This document shows positions 1-8,783 of a stretch of 32,319 nucleotides of DNA, piece by piece. The stretch's first letter is position 1. Each line of letters opens with the position of its first letter. The DNA lies in assembly GCA_913055815.1 (NCBI GenBank), contig CAJXKR010000004.1, positions 1 through 32,319 of the forward strand. The letters run 5' to 3'. The translations under genes and the position numbers were made by a program. The stretch is from an uncultured Desulfohalobiaceae bacterium. GTDB taxonomy: Bacteria > Desulfobacterota > Desulfovibrionia > Desulfovibrionales > Desulfothermaceae. The notes beneath the pieces are model-generated. The model searched no databases and had not been told where the DNA came from. It saw only the letters and a program-made list of their open reading frames with translations.

Positions 1-360
1 GAGGAGCTTTTTGAATCCGGGGCACTGGATTTGTTTTATTCCCCGGGAATCATGAAGAAGAATCGTTCCGGAGGAATGTTGCAGGCAATTTCTGATGCCG
101 CTTCCTTGGATAAAGTGCAAGATAGCCTTTTCAAACATACTCTGTCTCTGGGAGTTCGGCGTAGAGAGATGGAAAGAGTGATTCTGCCGCGTGAGGAAAA
201 AAAATATCCTACCCCTTGGGGAAATATTCGGGGAAAACAGTTGCAGGTAGGGGAAGAGAAATTTAAAAAGCCAGAATTCGATTCCTTGCGGGAGTTTGCC
301 CGCTCCAGGGGGCTTTCTTTGGTCCAGTTGCGCTACTTGCTTCAGGAGTACAAAGAATGA
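1..360 (+). CDS. larC: LarC, nickel-pincer cofactor biosynthesis protein (3' end only)
   Basis: The reading frame is open from base 1, so the ORF-track start at 31 is only the first internal start codon and the gene begins before the window. The visible 119 residues match the C-terminal end of LarC (DUF111): a GALDLFYSPGIMKKNR-type segment, then a LGVRRREMER stretch and a short C-terminal helix. In known systems LarC is the nickel insertase that completes the pincer cofactor of lactate racemase and related LarA enzymes. The 3' end overlaps the photolyase start by four bases (ATGA), so the two genes are probably translationally coupled. The family call rests on remembered motifs, and the N-terminal two thirds cannot be seen. 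Confidence 0.85.
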   Translation, partial: EELFESGALDLFYSPGIMKKNRSGGMLQAISDAASLDKVQDSLFKHTLSLGVRRREMERVILPREEKKYPTPWGNIRGKQLQVGEEKFKKPEFDSLREFARSRGLSLVQLRYLLQEYKE

Positions 361-1721
361 TCCACGAGGCCAGAATTACTCATTTAAAAGATGTAGCCCT
401 GCCGCAGGACGGTGAGTATGTCTTCTATTGGATGCAACAGGCCCAAAGGACTGAATACAATCACGCCCTGGACTTTGCCGCAAAAAAGGCAGAGGAGCTA
501 AATCTACCTCTAGTAGTGGGTTTTGTCTTGATCCCGAATTTTCCAGAGGCAAATCTGCGCCACTACAGTTTCCTGCTCCAGGGAATCGTCGATGTGCGGG
601 ATAAATTGGATCAACTGGCCATACCTTTTGTCTTGAAAAGCGGGGAAATGGTTTCTTCAGTGCTAAGCCTGTCCCAGAAGGCCGCTTGGGTGGTAACAGA
701 TGTGGGGTACCTGAACATACAAAGATGGTGGCGCAGCCAGGTGGCGGAAACAATTATGCGTCCTTTTTCTGCAGTAGAGACGGATATTATTGTCCCTGTG
801 GACAGTGCCTCGGAAAAACAGGAAACAGCAGCCCGGACCCTTAGACCCAAGTTGGCCAGAATCAAGGAAGCCTTTCTGGATGCTCCGAAAACTCCAATGG
901 GAAAAGGAATGCCGGAAAATTTGCCCGGGGAAATAATTGGATCTATTGATTGCGAGAATCTACTTGCAGGGCTTTCTATAAGCAAATCTCCAGAGCCTGT
1001 GTCCGCTTTCCAAGGAGGGCAGAGGACAGCCAAGAACTTGTTGGAGGATTTTTTAGAAGAACGTTTACCTGACTACGAAAAATTTGCCAGTGATCCGGTT
1101 GTTCAGTCTAACTCTCATATGAGTCCCTATTTGCACTTTGGCCAGATATCTCCCCTGCAGATATACGAGCAGGTACAAGGCTCAAATGCTCCAGAATCCT
1201 GTAAATCGGCATTTCTGGAGCAATTGCTGGTGAGAAGAGAACTTTCCATAAATTTTGTGTATTACAATTCTGGCTACGATAAATACGAGAAAGCAGTGCC
1301 GGATTGGGCGCGACAGAGCCTAGACAAGCACAAAAAGGATCCTAGGCCGTATATATATTCCCTGGAGGAGTTCGAAGAGGCGAGAACACACGATCCCTAC
1401 TGGAACGCAGCACAGACTGAGATGCTAGATAGTGGTAAAATGCACAATTATATGCGCATGTACTGGGGCAAAAAAATTATGGAGTGGACAGAAGACCCGT
1501 GTGAAGCCTTTTACCTCATGCTTTTTTTAAACAACAAGTACGCGTTAGATGGGCGTGATCCGAATAGTTTTGCCGGTGTTGCCTGGTGCCTGGGCAGGCA
1601 CGACCGCCCTTGGCAGGAGAGGCAAATATTCGGTAAAACACGTTATATGAACGAGCGGGGTTTAAAACGCAAATTCAAGATAGATAAATACGTAGAGATG
1701 CTGGGCAGAAAAGAAAGTTAA
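357..1721 (+). CDS. phr: Class II CPD deoxyribodipyrimidine photolyase
   Basis: A 454-residue FAD-dependent DNA repair enzyme that splits cyclobutane pyrimidine dimers using light. The N-terminal alpha/beta domain contains YVFYWMQQAQR and FPEANLRHYSF. The FAD/DNA-binding C-terminal half contains SPYLHFGQISP (about residue 259 onward), NYMRMYWGKKIMEW, NKYALDGRDPNSFAGVAWC and the terminal GLKRKF. These are hallmarks of class II rather than class I photolyases. Length is normal for the class. The ATG at 357 lies in the larC stop (ATGA overlap) with AGGAG about 9 nt upstream, inside larC. Class II photolyases are scattered in bacteria. The pairing with larC has no obvious functional logic and is probably simple operon packing. 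Confidence 0.93.
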   Translation: MIHEARITHLKDVALPQDGEYVFYWMQQAQRTEYNHALDFAAKKAEELNLPLVVGFVLIPNFPEANLRHYSFLLQGIVDVRDKLDQLAIPFVLKSGEMVSSVLSLSQKAAWVVTDVGYLNIQRWWRSQVAETIMRPFSAVETDIIVPVDSASEKQETAARTLRPKLARIKEAFLDAPKTPMGKGMPENLPGEIIGSIDCENLLAGLSISKSPEPVSAFQGGQRTAKNLLEDFLEERLPDYEKFASDPVVQSNSHMSPYLHFGQISPLQIYEQVQGSNAPESCKSAFLEQLLVRRELSINFVYYNSGYDKYEKAVPDWARQSLDKHKKDPRPYIYSLEEFEEARTHDPYWNAAQTEMLDSGKMHNYMRMYWGKKIMEWTEDPCEAFYLMLFLNNKYALDGRDPNSFAGVAWCLGRHDRPWQERQIFGKTRYMNERGLKRKFKIDKYVEMLGRKES

Positions 1722-2050
1722 GCAGATTCAAGATTGGTAGAAAATTTGTAATTACAGATAATTATCTATTTTTGGAGTGAAGTTGTTCGACCCGTTGAAA
1801 TCGTATATATTCATTTGCTCGATTTTGCGTTATCAGTGTTTGGGCTCAATCAGTTGATCAAAAAAAGCAAGAAGATATAAACATCTAGGTAGTGAAGATT
1901 GTTTTTCTGGCACTTTGAAATAACTACTCATATACATTCAAAATTGGAATTGCTGTAGATTGCGGACAGTCGTTGATATTGGATAAAATCCATGATATCC
2001 AGACAATCTATGTTTAGGGTAAAAGCAAACATCTAATATATTTTTCTTGC
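1722..2050. other. Intergenic region between phr and the CLC gene
   Basis: This 329-bp, A+T-rich stretch has no convincing ORF. The only structure I see is a 12-bp perfect palindrome AGATAATTATCT (1756-1767) followed by ATTTTTGG, which could be a weak terminator for larC-phr. I could not identify a confident promoter for the downstream gene. Confidence 0.4.
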
Positions 2051-3811
2051 ATGGCTATAAAATCCAACACAAAATGGCTATCCCTGTTTGTTGTTATCGG
2101 GGTTATAGCTGGCTTAGGTTCTATCCTGTTTCAAGTTCTAAGCGAACTGGGTATGCATTTTATACTCGATCAGTTAGCCGGATATAGACCCCAAGGTCCT
2201 GCCAACGAACACCCCATGCTCGCTCACACTTCTACTCCCTTCAACCGTTGGATTCTTTTGTTTTTGCCCGCTTTGGGTGGCATAGTCAGTGGTTGGCTGG
2301 TATATACATATGCCCCTGAATCCGAAGGGCACGGCACAGATGCGGCGATTGAGGCCTACCACAAAAAGGGTGGATTGATAAGGCCCCAAGTACCAATTGT
2401 TAAAACCATAGCTTCGGTCTTTACCCTGACTTCAGGTGGCTCTGGCGGAAGGGAGGGGCCGATAGCTCAAATCGGCGCAGGTTTTGCGTCCTTTTTTGCC
2501 AACAAGCTCCAACTTTCCCAGCGACAACGCAGAATAATGATGGCAGCAGGTGTGGGAGCCGGTGTGGGAAGTATATTTCGGGTTCCTTTGGCCGGGGCTT
2601 TATTTGCTTCGGAAGTCCTGTACAAAGATCCGGAATTTGAGGCAGAAGTCATAATTCCTGCCGGAATATCCTCTGTGGTTGCTTATTGTATTTTTTGCAT
2701 GCTCTTTGGTTGGGGGTCTCTTTTTCATTCTCCGGAATATGAATTTTCCAATCCTCTGGAACTAGGTCCCTATGCGGTCTTGTCTTTTATTCTGGTGGGA
2801 ATGAGTTTTGTCTATGTGAAAACCTTTTATGGGATGCGCGATTTGTTCGCAAAAATACCCATACCCATACATTTAAAACCCGCCTTGGGTGGTTTGGGAA
2901 CCGGGATTATAGGTTTTTTTGTTCCGGAGACACTCGCTTTCGGTTACGGAGTCTTGCAAAATGCCCTGTTTAATGAAGTAGGATTTTTATTGCTTGCAAG
3001 CGTGGCTTTTGGAAAGATACTCACCACTTCCTTTACTATTAGTTCGGGTGGCAGCGGGGGTGTATTTGGTCCCTCGATTGTTATCGGTGGAGCACTGGGA
3101 GGATGTGTGGGGCATATATTTCACGAATTAACTCCCGGATTGACTCCTGCCCCAGAAACTATGGTTATTTTGGGTATGGCGGGATTTTTTACTGCTGTTT
3201 CCAACGCCACCATATCCACGATAATATTTGTCAGTGAAATGACCAACTCCTATCAGCTTTTGCTCCCCAGCTTTATGGTTTGCCTACTCTGTTATTATTT
3301 TGGGCAAAAATGGACTATCTATGAAGAACAAGTAAAGAACAAGGCCCTTTCCCCTGCTCACGCAGGTGAATTTTTCACTGATATTTTGCAAACATATAAA
3401 GTAGAGGATTTGAAGGAACAGATAAAATCGACTGATACTGTGCCCGAATCCATGAAGTTTTCTGATTTCAAGGAGTATTATTCCCAAACCAATCAAGAAT
3501 ATTTCCCGGTAGTGGATGAATCCGGGAAGCTAACCGGGATTTTCTCCAGTTCAGATTTTCGGGGTGTACTCTTTTCTATGGAAATTGAAGATTTGGTGGT
3601 GGTTAAGGATATAGCCACCTCGGATATAATTACCACTTGTCTCTCGGAAGATCTGCAGACAGTTATGAATAAATTTACTCGCAAGAACCTGGAAAATATT
3701 CCGGTGGTAAAAGAGAGCAATCCGGACCAGCTAATAGGGATGCTAAGAAGAAAGGAAATGATAGATTTCTATAATCAAAAGGTGCAGAAACTGCAAAATA
3801 CCCCGGATTGA
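2051..3811 (+). CDS. CLC-family chloride channel/antiporter with C-terminal CBS pair
   Basis: A 586-residue integral membrane protein of the CLC superfamily, moving chloride (possibly other anions) across the inner membrane by channel or Cl-/H+ exchange. Many hydrophobic helices span about residues 8-430. The CLC signatures are present: GREGP at about 133-137, whose Glu is the external gating residue, and GGVFGPSIVIGG around 345. The canonical GSGIP element is replaced by EGHGTDA near 92-98. Residues about 440-585 form a soluble tail with two CBS-like repeats (YFPVVDESGKLTGIF and NIPVVKESNPDQLIG), probably a nucleotide-sensing regulatory module. The frame is closed by a TAG at 2015 and ATG 2051 is the first start, but there is no clear Shine-Dalgarno site, so the exact start is less certain than the family. 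Confidence 0.92.
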   Translation: MAIKSNTKWLSLFVVIGVIAGLGSILFQVLSELGMHFILDQLAGYRPQGPANEHPMLAHTSTPFNRWILLFLPALGGIVSGWLVYTYAPESEGHGTDAAIEAYHKKGGLIRPQVPIVKTIASVFTLTSGGSGGREGPIAQIGAGFASFFANKLQLSQRQRRIMMAAGVGAGVGSIFRVPLAGALFASEVLYKDPEFEAEVIIPAGISSVVAYCIFCMLFGWGSLFHSPEYEFSNPLELGPYAVLSFILVGMSFVYVKTFYGMRDLFAKIPIPIHLKPALGGLGTGIIGFFVPETLAFGYGVLQNALFNEVGFLLLASVAFGKILTTSFTISSGGSGGVFGPSIVIGGALGGCVGHIFHELTPGLTPAPETMVILGMAGFFTAVSNATISTIIFVSEMTNSYQLLLPSFMVCLLCYYFGQKWTIYEEQVKNKALSPAHAGEFFTDILQTYKVEDLKEQIKSTDTVPESMKFSDFKEYYSQTNQEYFPVVDESGKLTGIFSSSDFRGVLFSMEIEDLVVVKDIATSDIITTCLSEDLQTVMNKFTRKNLENIPVVKESNPDQLIGMLRRKEMIDFYNQKVQKLQNTPD

Positions 3812-4035
3812 TATACTATCGCCCCAAAAACCGCGGATTTTGAACCTTCTCAAATAATTATTTAGTATTGTTGTTTCTTGCCCTAAGTACAGCATTCCCC
3901 AAAAAGGCACAAACCCGGGTTGAGGTTCAGATAGGCAGATTGGGTAGATAAAAATATGTTTTCGCACTACAAAATCATTTCCGGTCCTGATTCCAAAAAA
4001 AACAAAATCACTATATTGCATTGCAAATAAATTGC

Positions 4036-4064
4036 TTGACAAAGTAAACAATGTTATTTAATTA
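4036..4064 (+). promoter_or_regulatory. Putative sigma70 promoter for the phasin-like gene
   Basis: A perfect -35 TTGACA (4036-4041) is followed after 16-17 nt by A+T-only sequence (TTAATTA) that could act as a poor -10. It would give a roughly 35-nt leader before the GGGAGG ribosome-binding site. The rest of the 3812-4105 spacer shows no gene. Confidence 0.4.
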
Positions 4065-4105
4065 TTAAATGTCTTTTGACTAAATATAAAAAAAGGGAGG
4101 ATGTC

Positions 4106-4369
4106 ATGCAACAAATAAATCGTGCCACCATGCAAATGCTGGATTTTCAAAAAGGTGTTCTAAATAGTTTGTTCGATGCAACCTACAAGATTCAACTTCA
4201 AACCGAAGCAATGACAAATGATGTTATCGAGCGCTATGCGAGCTTTGCACCGGCAGGTACAACTGCAGCACTAAAAGGCTATATGGAAATGTGCAAGCTA
4301 GGTAGAGAAAATGTGAAGCAATTGATGGATCTGAATTTCAACAACTTGAGATCCTATTTTGAAAACTAG
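4106..4369 (+). CDS. Small phasin-like protein
   Basis: The ORF track starts at 4076, but the ATG at 4106 is preceded by GGGAGG (4095-4100) at 5-nt spacing and is the better start, giving 87 residues. The protein is a helical, Met/Gln-rich polypeptide without a signal or membrane segment. The pattern MLDFQKGVLNSLFDATYKIQ, then ASFAPAG, then CKLGRENVKQLMDLNF resembles phasin-family proteins, which coat polyhydroxyalkanoate granules or act as small helical scaffolds. It is monocistronic, with its own putative promoter and terminator, consistent with an abundant structural protein. No PHA synthase is in the window, so granule association is inference. The fold resemblance is moderate and it could be another small helical protein. 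Confidence 0.6.
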   Translation: MQQINRATMQMLDFQKGVLNSLFDATYKIQLQTEAMTNDVIERYASFAPAGTTAALKGYMEMCKLGRENVKQLMDLNFNNLRSYFEN

Positions 4370-4380
4370 TTTAGTTTAGC

Positions 4381-4403
4381 GGGCTACATGCTAATTGTAG
4401 CCC
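4381..4403 (+). terminator. Putative Rho-independent terminator after the phasin-like gene
   Basis: A perfect 8-bp inverted repeat GGGCTACA / TGTAGCCC with a 7-nt loop begins 11 nt after the stop codon and is followed by a T-rich run (CTTCCTTTTTGTTT). Confidence 0.65.
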
Positions 4404-4834
4404 AATACTTCCTTTTTGTTTCCAACCTGAGCAGAATCTTGACCCCCCCCCCTTTGAAAACTTGTTTCCCCAGTACTTGCAAGTTAACTTTCATTTTTTA
4501 GTGGATGCAGAACGGGCAATCTCTCCAACATAACTTGCCAGAATATTTAGCTAACACGCTAAGTTAGCTGTAATTTTTTATTTTAACTGGACTGTCAAGA
4601 TTCATAACTATTTGAAATATTATTGTGTTTCCTTGTCTGATTTGGGCATGCTAGTCCCTTAATGTAATTATGCAAAATCAATGGAAATTTTCTCTTGTAC
4701 TTAAAACTTGAAACTTTTACTAGATTCCAACTGCATCTGGAAAAATCCACCGCAAAAAGAGGGAAAATTCACTTGTTCTATTAATTATATTAGTGTATAG
4801 GCATTAGAAAATTTATGCTCTAGGGAGGTCGGAA
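4404..4834. other. Intergenic region with homopolymer C tract and a second hairpin
   Basis: No ORF is supported here. A run of ten C residues lies at 4443-4452. A perfect 7-bp inverted repeat AGCTAAC / GTTAGCT (4549-4569) is followed by GTAATTTTTTATTTT and could be a terminator on the + strand. Near the right end TTGTTC and TATAGG are separated by 17 nt and could be the promoter of the crotonase gene, whose ribosome-binding site AGGGAGG lies at about 4821-4827. Each of these assignments is weak. Confidence 0.35.
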
Positions 4835-5614
4835 ATGAAATATGAAAACATTGAGCTGGAAATAGGCGAGGATTTTGTCGCCCGGGTAACTCTAAATCGC
4901 ACTGAACAGCTAAATACTTTCAATACCCCTATGGCCCTGGAATTACAAGAGGTATTGAACGAACTAGACAGCAACACAAGCGTACGAGTGATTTTGATTA
5001 AAGGTTCGGGCAAGGCTTTTTGTGCAGGAATTGACCTTAAGGAATTTCATAATCAAACCCCAATGCAGTACCGGGAGTGGATTGAAACCATGGAAAGACC
5101 CTTGTCCACTATCACTCGGATGAACAAACCCGTGCTCGTCCAGGTACACGGGGTGGCTGCAGCAAACGGGGCAGGGTTGGTTGCAGCTGCGGATCTGGCC
5201 ATAGGATCCCAGGATGCTAGGATAGGGCTTACAGCCATCAATGTGGGCTTAAATTGTGTAGGTCCTGTTGTGCCGGTGAGTAAATGTGTAGGTAGAAAGC
5301 AGGCCTTGGAAATGCTTTTTTACGGTGAATTGCTAGGGGCCCAACAAGCCATGGATATGGGATTGTTCAATAAAATAGTGCCTTCTGAGGAACTAGAACA
5401 AGAAGCAGAGAAATGGGCAACAAAACTAGCCCAAAAAAGTCCTTTGGCAGTAGAAAACGCAAAAAAATCGTTTTATACAGCTGCAGACATGGAGTACCAG
5501 CAGGCGGTGCAGTATATGAACGAAGCGTTTTCCAGGCTTTGTACAACAGAAGATGCCCAGGAAGGGATCTCTGCCTTTATGGAAAAGAGGCAGCCTCAGT
5601 GGAAGAAAAAGTAA
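4835..5614 (+). CDS. Enoyl-CoA hydratase/isomerase (crotonase) family protein
   Basis: A 259-residue cytoplasmic crotonase-fold protein of normal family length. The CoA/oxyanion-hole motifs are clear: GSGKAFCAGIDLKEF (about residues 52-66) and GVAAANGAGLVAAADLA (about 105-121). The usual first catalytic glutamate, expected in the PEI.LG position, is replaced: the segment reads ARIGLTAINVGLNCVGP. The second glutamate position (ALEMLFYGE) is retained. This pattern resembles the ECHDC3-like subgroup more than a standard fatty-acid hydratase, so the reaction is uncertain; it may be a CoA-thioester isomerase, a hydrolase or a non-catalytic member. AGGGAGG precedes ATG 4835. The gene ends 12 nt from the convergent ion-channel-like gene. 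Confidence 0.85.
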   Translation: MKYENIELEIGEDFVARVTLNRTEQLNTFNTPMALELQEVLNELDSNTSVRVILIKGSGKAFCAGIDLKEFHNQTPMQYREWIETMERPLSTITRMNKPVLVQVHGVAAANGAGLVAAADLAIGSQDARIGLTAINVGLNCVGPVVPVSKCVGRKQALEMLFYGELLGAQQAMDMGLFNKIVPSEELEQEAEKWATKLAQKSPLAVENAKKSFYTAADMEYQQAVQYMNEAFSRLCTTEDAQEGISAFMEKRQPQWKKK

Positions 5615-5626
5615 ATATCCCCAGTT

Positions 5627-6622
5627 TTAGTGTTTATGTTTCCATTGTTGGATAAGTACCTGTTGTTTAACTATTTCTAGGGATTGAATAAGCGTGTCCG
5701 ATATCACCTTGTTGAGATCAATGTCTTTATTTTCCTCCACGATTGTTTGGAAAACGACCTCTGTGATTTCATCAATTGCTTGTTCTAGTTTGTAAGAATT
5801 TATATCCTGCATGGTATCGTCCAAAACATTGAAAATTAGCTCACTTATTATACTCTCTAGGTTACGATTTACTTTTTGTCCCAGAATAGGTAGGTAACCG
5901 ATAGTAGATATTTTCTTGTTTTTATAAACTGCCTTTTTAATACGCATGTTTATATAACTTCTGACTTCTTCTTTGTAGACAGGATATTGATTTTGGACAG
6001 CTTTGTACAATCCAGAGGAAAGCCAGGATATAACTTGGGGTTTTTGGGACCTAATGATATTGTGGTTGATTTGTTCTATAACCTGGCTTTCCCCGCTCAA
6101 ATGTTCTTGTACTCCGTTGATCATTTTTACAGTTACCCGGTCAGTGATCTCTTCAGTCAATGCATCAAGGTACTTATATATTTTTTTGTATATGTAAGTG
6201 TTTGTAAAATCGATAAGATGTAAGCGCTGTAGCCTGAAAAGAATGGATACTATCCTGATAATTCTAAGAAAGCGTAGAGTACCTATAGGAATACATCCAA
6301 GGGTATCGTACCAGTGTACAAAAGGATAAAAAAACCAGCTGTGGTAAGTTTTTTTATATATGGATATTCCCCACCGGATTAGGATCTCAGAGACAAATAT
6401 GCCCACAAAGAAAAGGTCGTAGTAGAAAAAGTGTCTATGAATAGGGGTATAAAAGTGGTTAAAGCTGGAAAGATTGTTTGCTAAAAAAAATTCTACTGCC
6501 GGAATAGAATAGATCCAGTCAAATACGATCCAGGATAAATTTACCATCAAGATTAACATCATAATTATGTCAAAGAAAAAATAAACTAATTGCTTGGAGT
6601 CCAAGTCGCGCAGTGATATCAT
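5627..6622 (-). CDS. Voltage-sensor-like integral membrane protein (ion transporter family)
   Basis: A 331-residue protein. The N-terminal half has about four hydrophobic segments: around residues 11-35, a longer aromatic stretch near 64-86, one near 92-110, and the S4-like segment. The S4-like segment LRFLRIIRIVSILFRLQRL (about 117-135) has basic residues at three- to four-residue spacing, as in voltage sensors. No S5-P-S6 pore with a selectivity filter follows. Residues about 145-331 are instead a soluble, helical, charged tail (DRVTVKMINGVQEHL, EEVRSYINMRIKKAV). Similar bacterial proteins are annotated as ion transporter or voltage-sensor-only proteins. The substrate is unknown. The gene is convergent with the crotonase gene and separated from fdhA by a hairpin. 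Confidence 0.65.
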   Translation of the reverse strand: MISLRDLDSKQLVYFFFDIIMMLILMVNLSWIVFDWIYSIPAVEFFLANNLSSFNHFYTPIHRHFFYYDLFFVGIFVSEILIRWGISIYKKTYHSWFFYPFVHWYDTLGCIPIGTLRFLRIIRIVSILFRLQRLHLIDFTNTYIYKKIYKYLDALTEEITDRVTVKMINGVQEHLSGESQVIEQINHNIIRSQKPQVISWLSSGLYKAVQNQYPVYKEEVRSYINMRIKKAVYKNKKISTIGYLPILGQKVNRNLESIISELIFNVLDDTMQDINSYKLEQAIDEITEVVFQTIVEENKDIDLNKVISDTLIQSLEIVKQQVLIQQWKHKH

Positions 6623-6712
6623 AAGCCACCTCAGATATAGTCTGCAGGAATGTACTTTCTTCGGAATGTGCTTATTATTGTAAAGGCAGGCAAGAGTTGG
6701 GATTAATTTTAG

Positions 6713-6736
6713 TCCCTGGCCTTATTGGACCAGGGA
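6713..6736 (-). terminator. Hairpin downstream of fdhA, possible end of the Hdr-Fdh cluster
   Basis: TCCCTGGCC pairs with GG(A)CCAGGGA around the loop TTATT, about 10 nt beyond the fdhA stop on the - strand. It is strong but lacks a good U-tract (CTAAAATT follows), so it may be a Rho-dependent or mRNA-stabilising 3' end. Confidence 0.45.
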
Positions 6737-6746
6737 AAGATTTGCG

Positions 6747-8783
6747 TTAACTTGCTTTGTCTAATTTTACCGCGCATACTTTGTATTCCGGTATTTTGGC
6801 TATGGGATCAATGGCGGGATTGGTCAATTCATTGGCATTGCTTTCCACAAAATGAAAGGGTAGAAATACAGTTCCCGGTTCAACACGATCGGTCACCAGG
6901 GCAGAGATTTCGATATTACCCCGCCTGGAGGAGACCTGAACCTTGTCTTTCTGCGATATTTGGAGCTTGTCCGCGTCTGCGGGATTTATTTCTACAAATC
7001 CGTTTTCAACCGCAGAATTCAGTGTGGGCGAATTCCTGGTCATTGTACCAGTATGATAGTGGGCAAATACGCGACCGGTGGTTAGCCACAAGGGGTATTC
7101 TTCATCCACTGTCTCTGCAGGGGCCTTGTGTTCTATGGCGTGGAACTTGCCTTTTCCACGTGCAAATCCGTCCTTGTGCAGGTATTTGGTCCCGGGATGG
7201 GACTGATCGGTACACGGCCACTGCAGGCCCTCGCCTTCCAGGCGCTCAAATGTTATGCCACCGTAGGATGGGGTCATTTCGGCTATTTCCTGCATGATTT
7301 CTTCTGCCGAAGAATATTGCATGCTGTAGCCCAATTTGTTGGACAAATCTTGGATAATTTCCCAATCCCTTTTGCTCTCACCCACGGGCTCAATTGCTTC
7401 TCTTACCCGGCTCACACGCCTTTCAGTATTGGTGAAAGTCCCTTCCTTTTCCGCGAATGAGGCACCGGGCAGTACCACGTCTGCCAGTTCCGCGGTCTCG
7501 TTCAGGAATATGTCCTGTACAACTACTAATTCAGAGTTTTGCAACGCCTTGCGGACGTGATTGCAATCAGGATCACTCATTACCGGGTTTTCTCCCATGA
7601 CGTAAAGTGCCTTGAGCGAACCGTCCTCAAGTCCGGCAATCATTTCCGGTATGGCAAGCCCGATCTGATTGGATAGCTCAGCGTTCCAGGCCTGGGAGAA
7701 TTTTTGATTGATATTTTCATTGTTTACCGCTTGATAACCGGTAAAAACATTGGGCAATCCGCCCATGTCGCACGCCCCCTGGACGTTGTTCTGGCCTCGC
7801 AGGGGATTTACCCCGGTGGCATATTTGCCCACGTTTCCGGTTAACATGGCCAGGTTGGCGAGTGATTTCACGTTGTCCACACCAGTGGTGTGCTGGGTTA
7901 TGCCCATGCAGTAAACAATAGAGGAGGTCTCGGCAAGGGCAAAGTATTCGGCAATCTTTTCGATGTCCTGTTTGTCTATATTGGTAATCTCGGATACCTT
8001 TTCCGGGGAGTAGTTTTGTATTTCCTTTTGGAAGTCTTCAAAGTCCTCGGTGTAATTATCTATGAATTCCCTGTCCTCCCAGCCATTTTGCAGGATTACG
8101 TTCATTATGCCGTTCAAGAGGGCCACATCGGTGCCCAATTTTTGATGTACCTGGATATCTGCAATGTCCCCGATTTGTATCTTGCAGGGGTCTGCCACTA
8201 TTACCTTGGCACCTTTCTCCTTGGCCCGGAATATGCGGGAAGCTATGATCGGATGCGAGGAGGTGGTGTTTGAACCGGTAATAAAAATGCACTTGGCATC
8301 TTCCAGTTCGTCGATGGAATTAGTCATCGCTCCGCTTCCAAACGAGGCGGCAAGCCCTGCCACCGTGGAAGAATGTCAGAGCCGCGCGCAGTGGTCTATA
8401 TTGTTAGTACCTATCCCTGCCCGGGCAAACTTCTGGAAGACGTAGTTCTCTTCATTGCTCACCTTGGCGGAAGCCAAAAATCCGATGCTGTCCTTGCCGT
8501 GGTTATTTTTGATTTCCTTTAGCTTGGATGCGGTATAATCAAGGGCTTCCTCCCAGGAAACCTCGGTAAGCTCACCCTGTTTTCTAATCATGGGCTTGGT
8601 AAGCCTTTTTTTGCTTTGCACGAACTCGTGCACGTTCCAGCCTTTTATACACAGGGTTCCCTGGTTTACAGGACTGGTTTTGCAGGGTATGGTACCCACA
8701 ACTTCCCCGTCCAAAACTTCCAGATAGAAGTTGCACCCGCACCCGCAATAGGGACATGTGGTAAGTACTGTTCTATAGTCCAT
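6747..8783 (-). CDS. fdhA: Formate dehydrogenase catalytic subunit, selenocysteine-containing
   Basis: The track shows two pieces (6747-8363 and 8376-8846) in the same frame, separated only by a TGA at 8378-8376. Read as Sec, the product is 678 residues, the usual size of a cytoplasmic molybdo/tungsto-formate dehydrogenase. The start chosen is ATG 8783 (MDYRTVL), with GGAG 7 nt upstream. The N-terminal [4Fe-4S] ligands TCPYCGCGC and GTLCIKG are followed by the bis-MGD domain. The active-site stretch is DHCARL-U-HSSTVAGLAA with Sec136, exactly where FdhA/FdhF carry Sec or Cys. The C-terminal molybdopterin dinucleotide-binding domain is complete. No Tat signal is present, so it is cytoplasmic. 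It is the last gene of the Hdr cluster and would feed electrons from formate to MvhD/HdrA. Confidence 0.96.
8346..8364 (-). promoter_or_regulatory. Putative SECIS hairpin for fdhA Sec136
   Basis: On the transcript, GGTGGCA / TGCCGCC (7 bp, one G-U) encloses the loop GGGCT. Counting the U of UGA as 1, it spans nt 15-33, the spacing seen in the E. coli fdhF SECIS. Confidence 0.7.

Noticed and set aside
4443-4452. Run of ten C residues as a phase-variation tract
   Set aside because: It lies in intergenic DNA, not in a reading frame or clearly between promoter elements. A switch role is not supported, and sequencing error is also possible.
6725-7297. 190-residue + strand ORF opposite fdhA, and similar long ORFs opposite hdrA and hdrL (for example 13016-13621, 16457-17086, 18797-19420)
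   Set aside because: They lie antisense to well-supported genes and their translations resemble no protein family. They are shadows of the coding strand.
8376-8378. In-frame stop codon making fdhA look like a pseudogene or a two-gene split
   Set aside because: It is the canonical Sec position of FdhA (CARL-U-HSSTVAGL), both halves are intact and a SECIS-like hairpin follows. The same logic rejects pseudogene calls for both mvhD genes, hdrA and hdrL.
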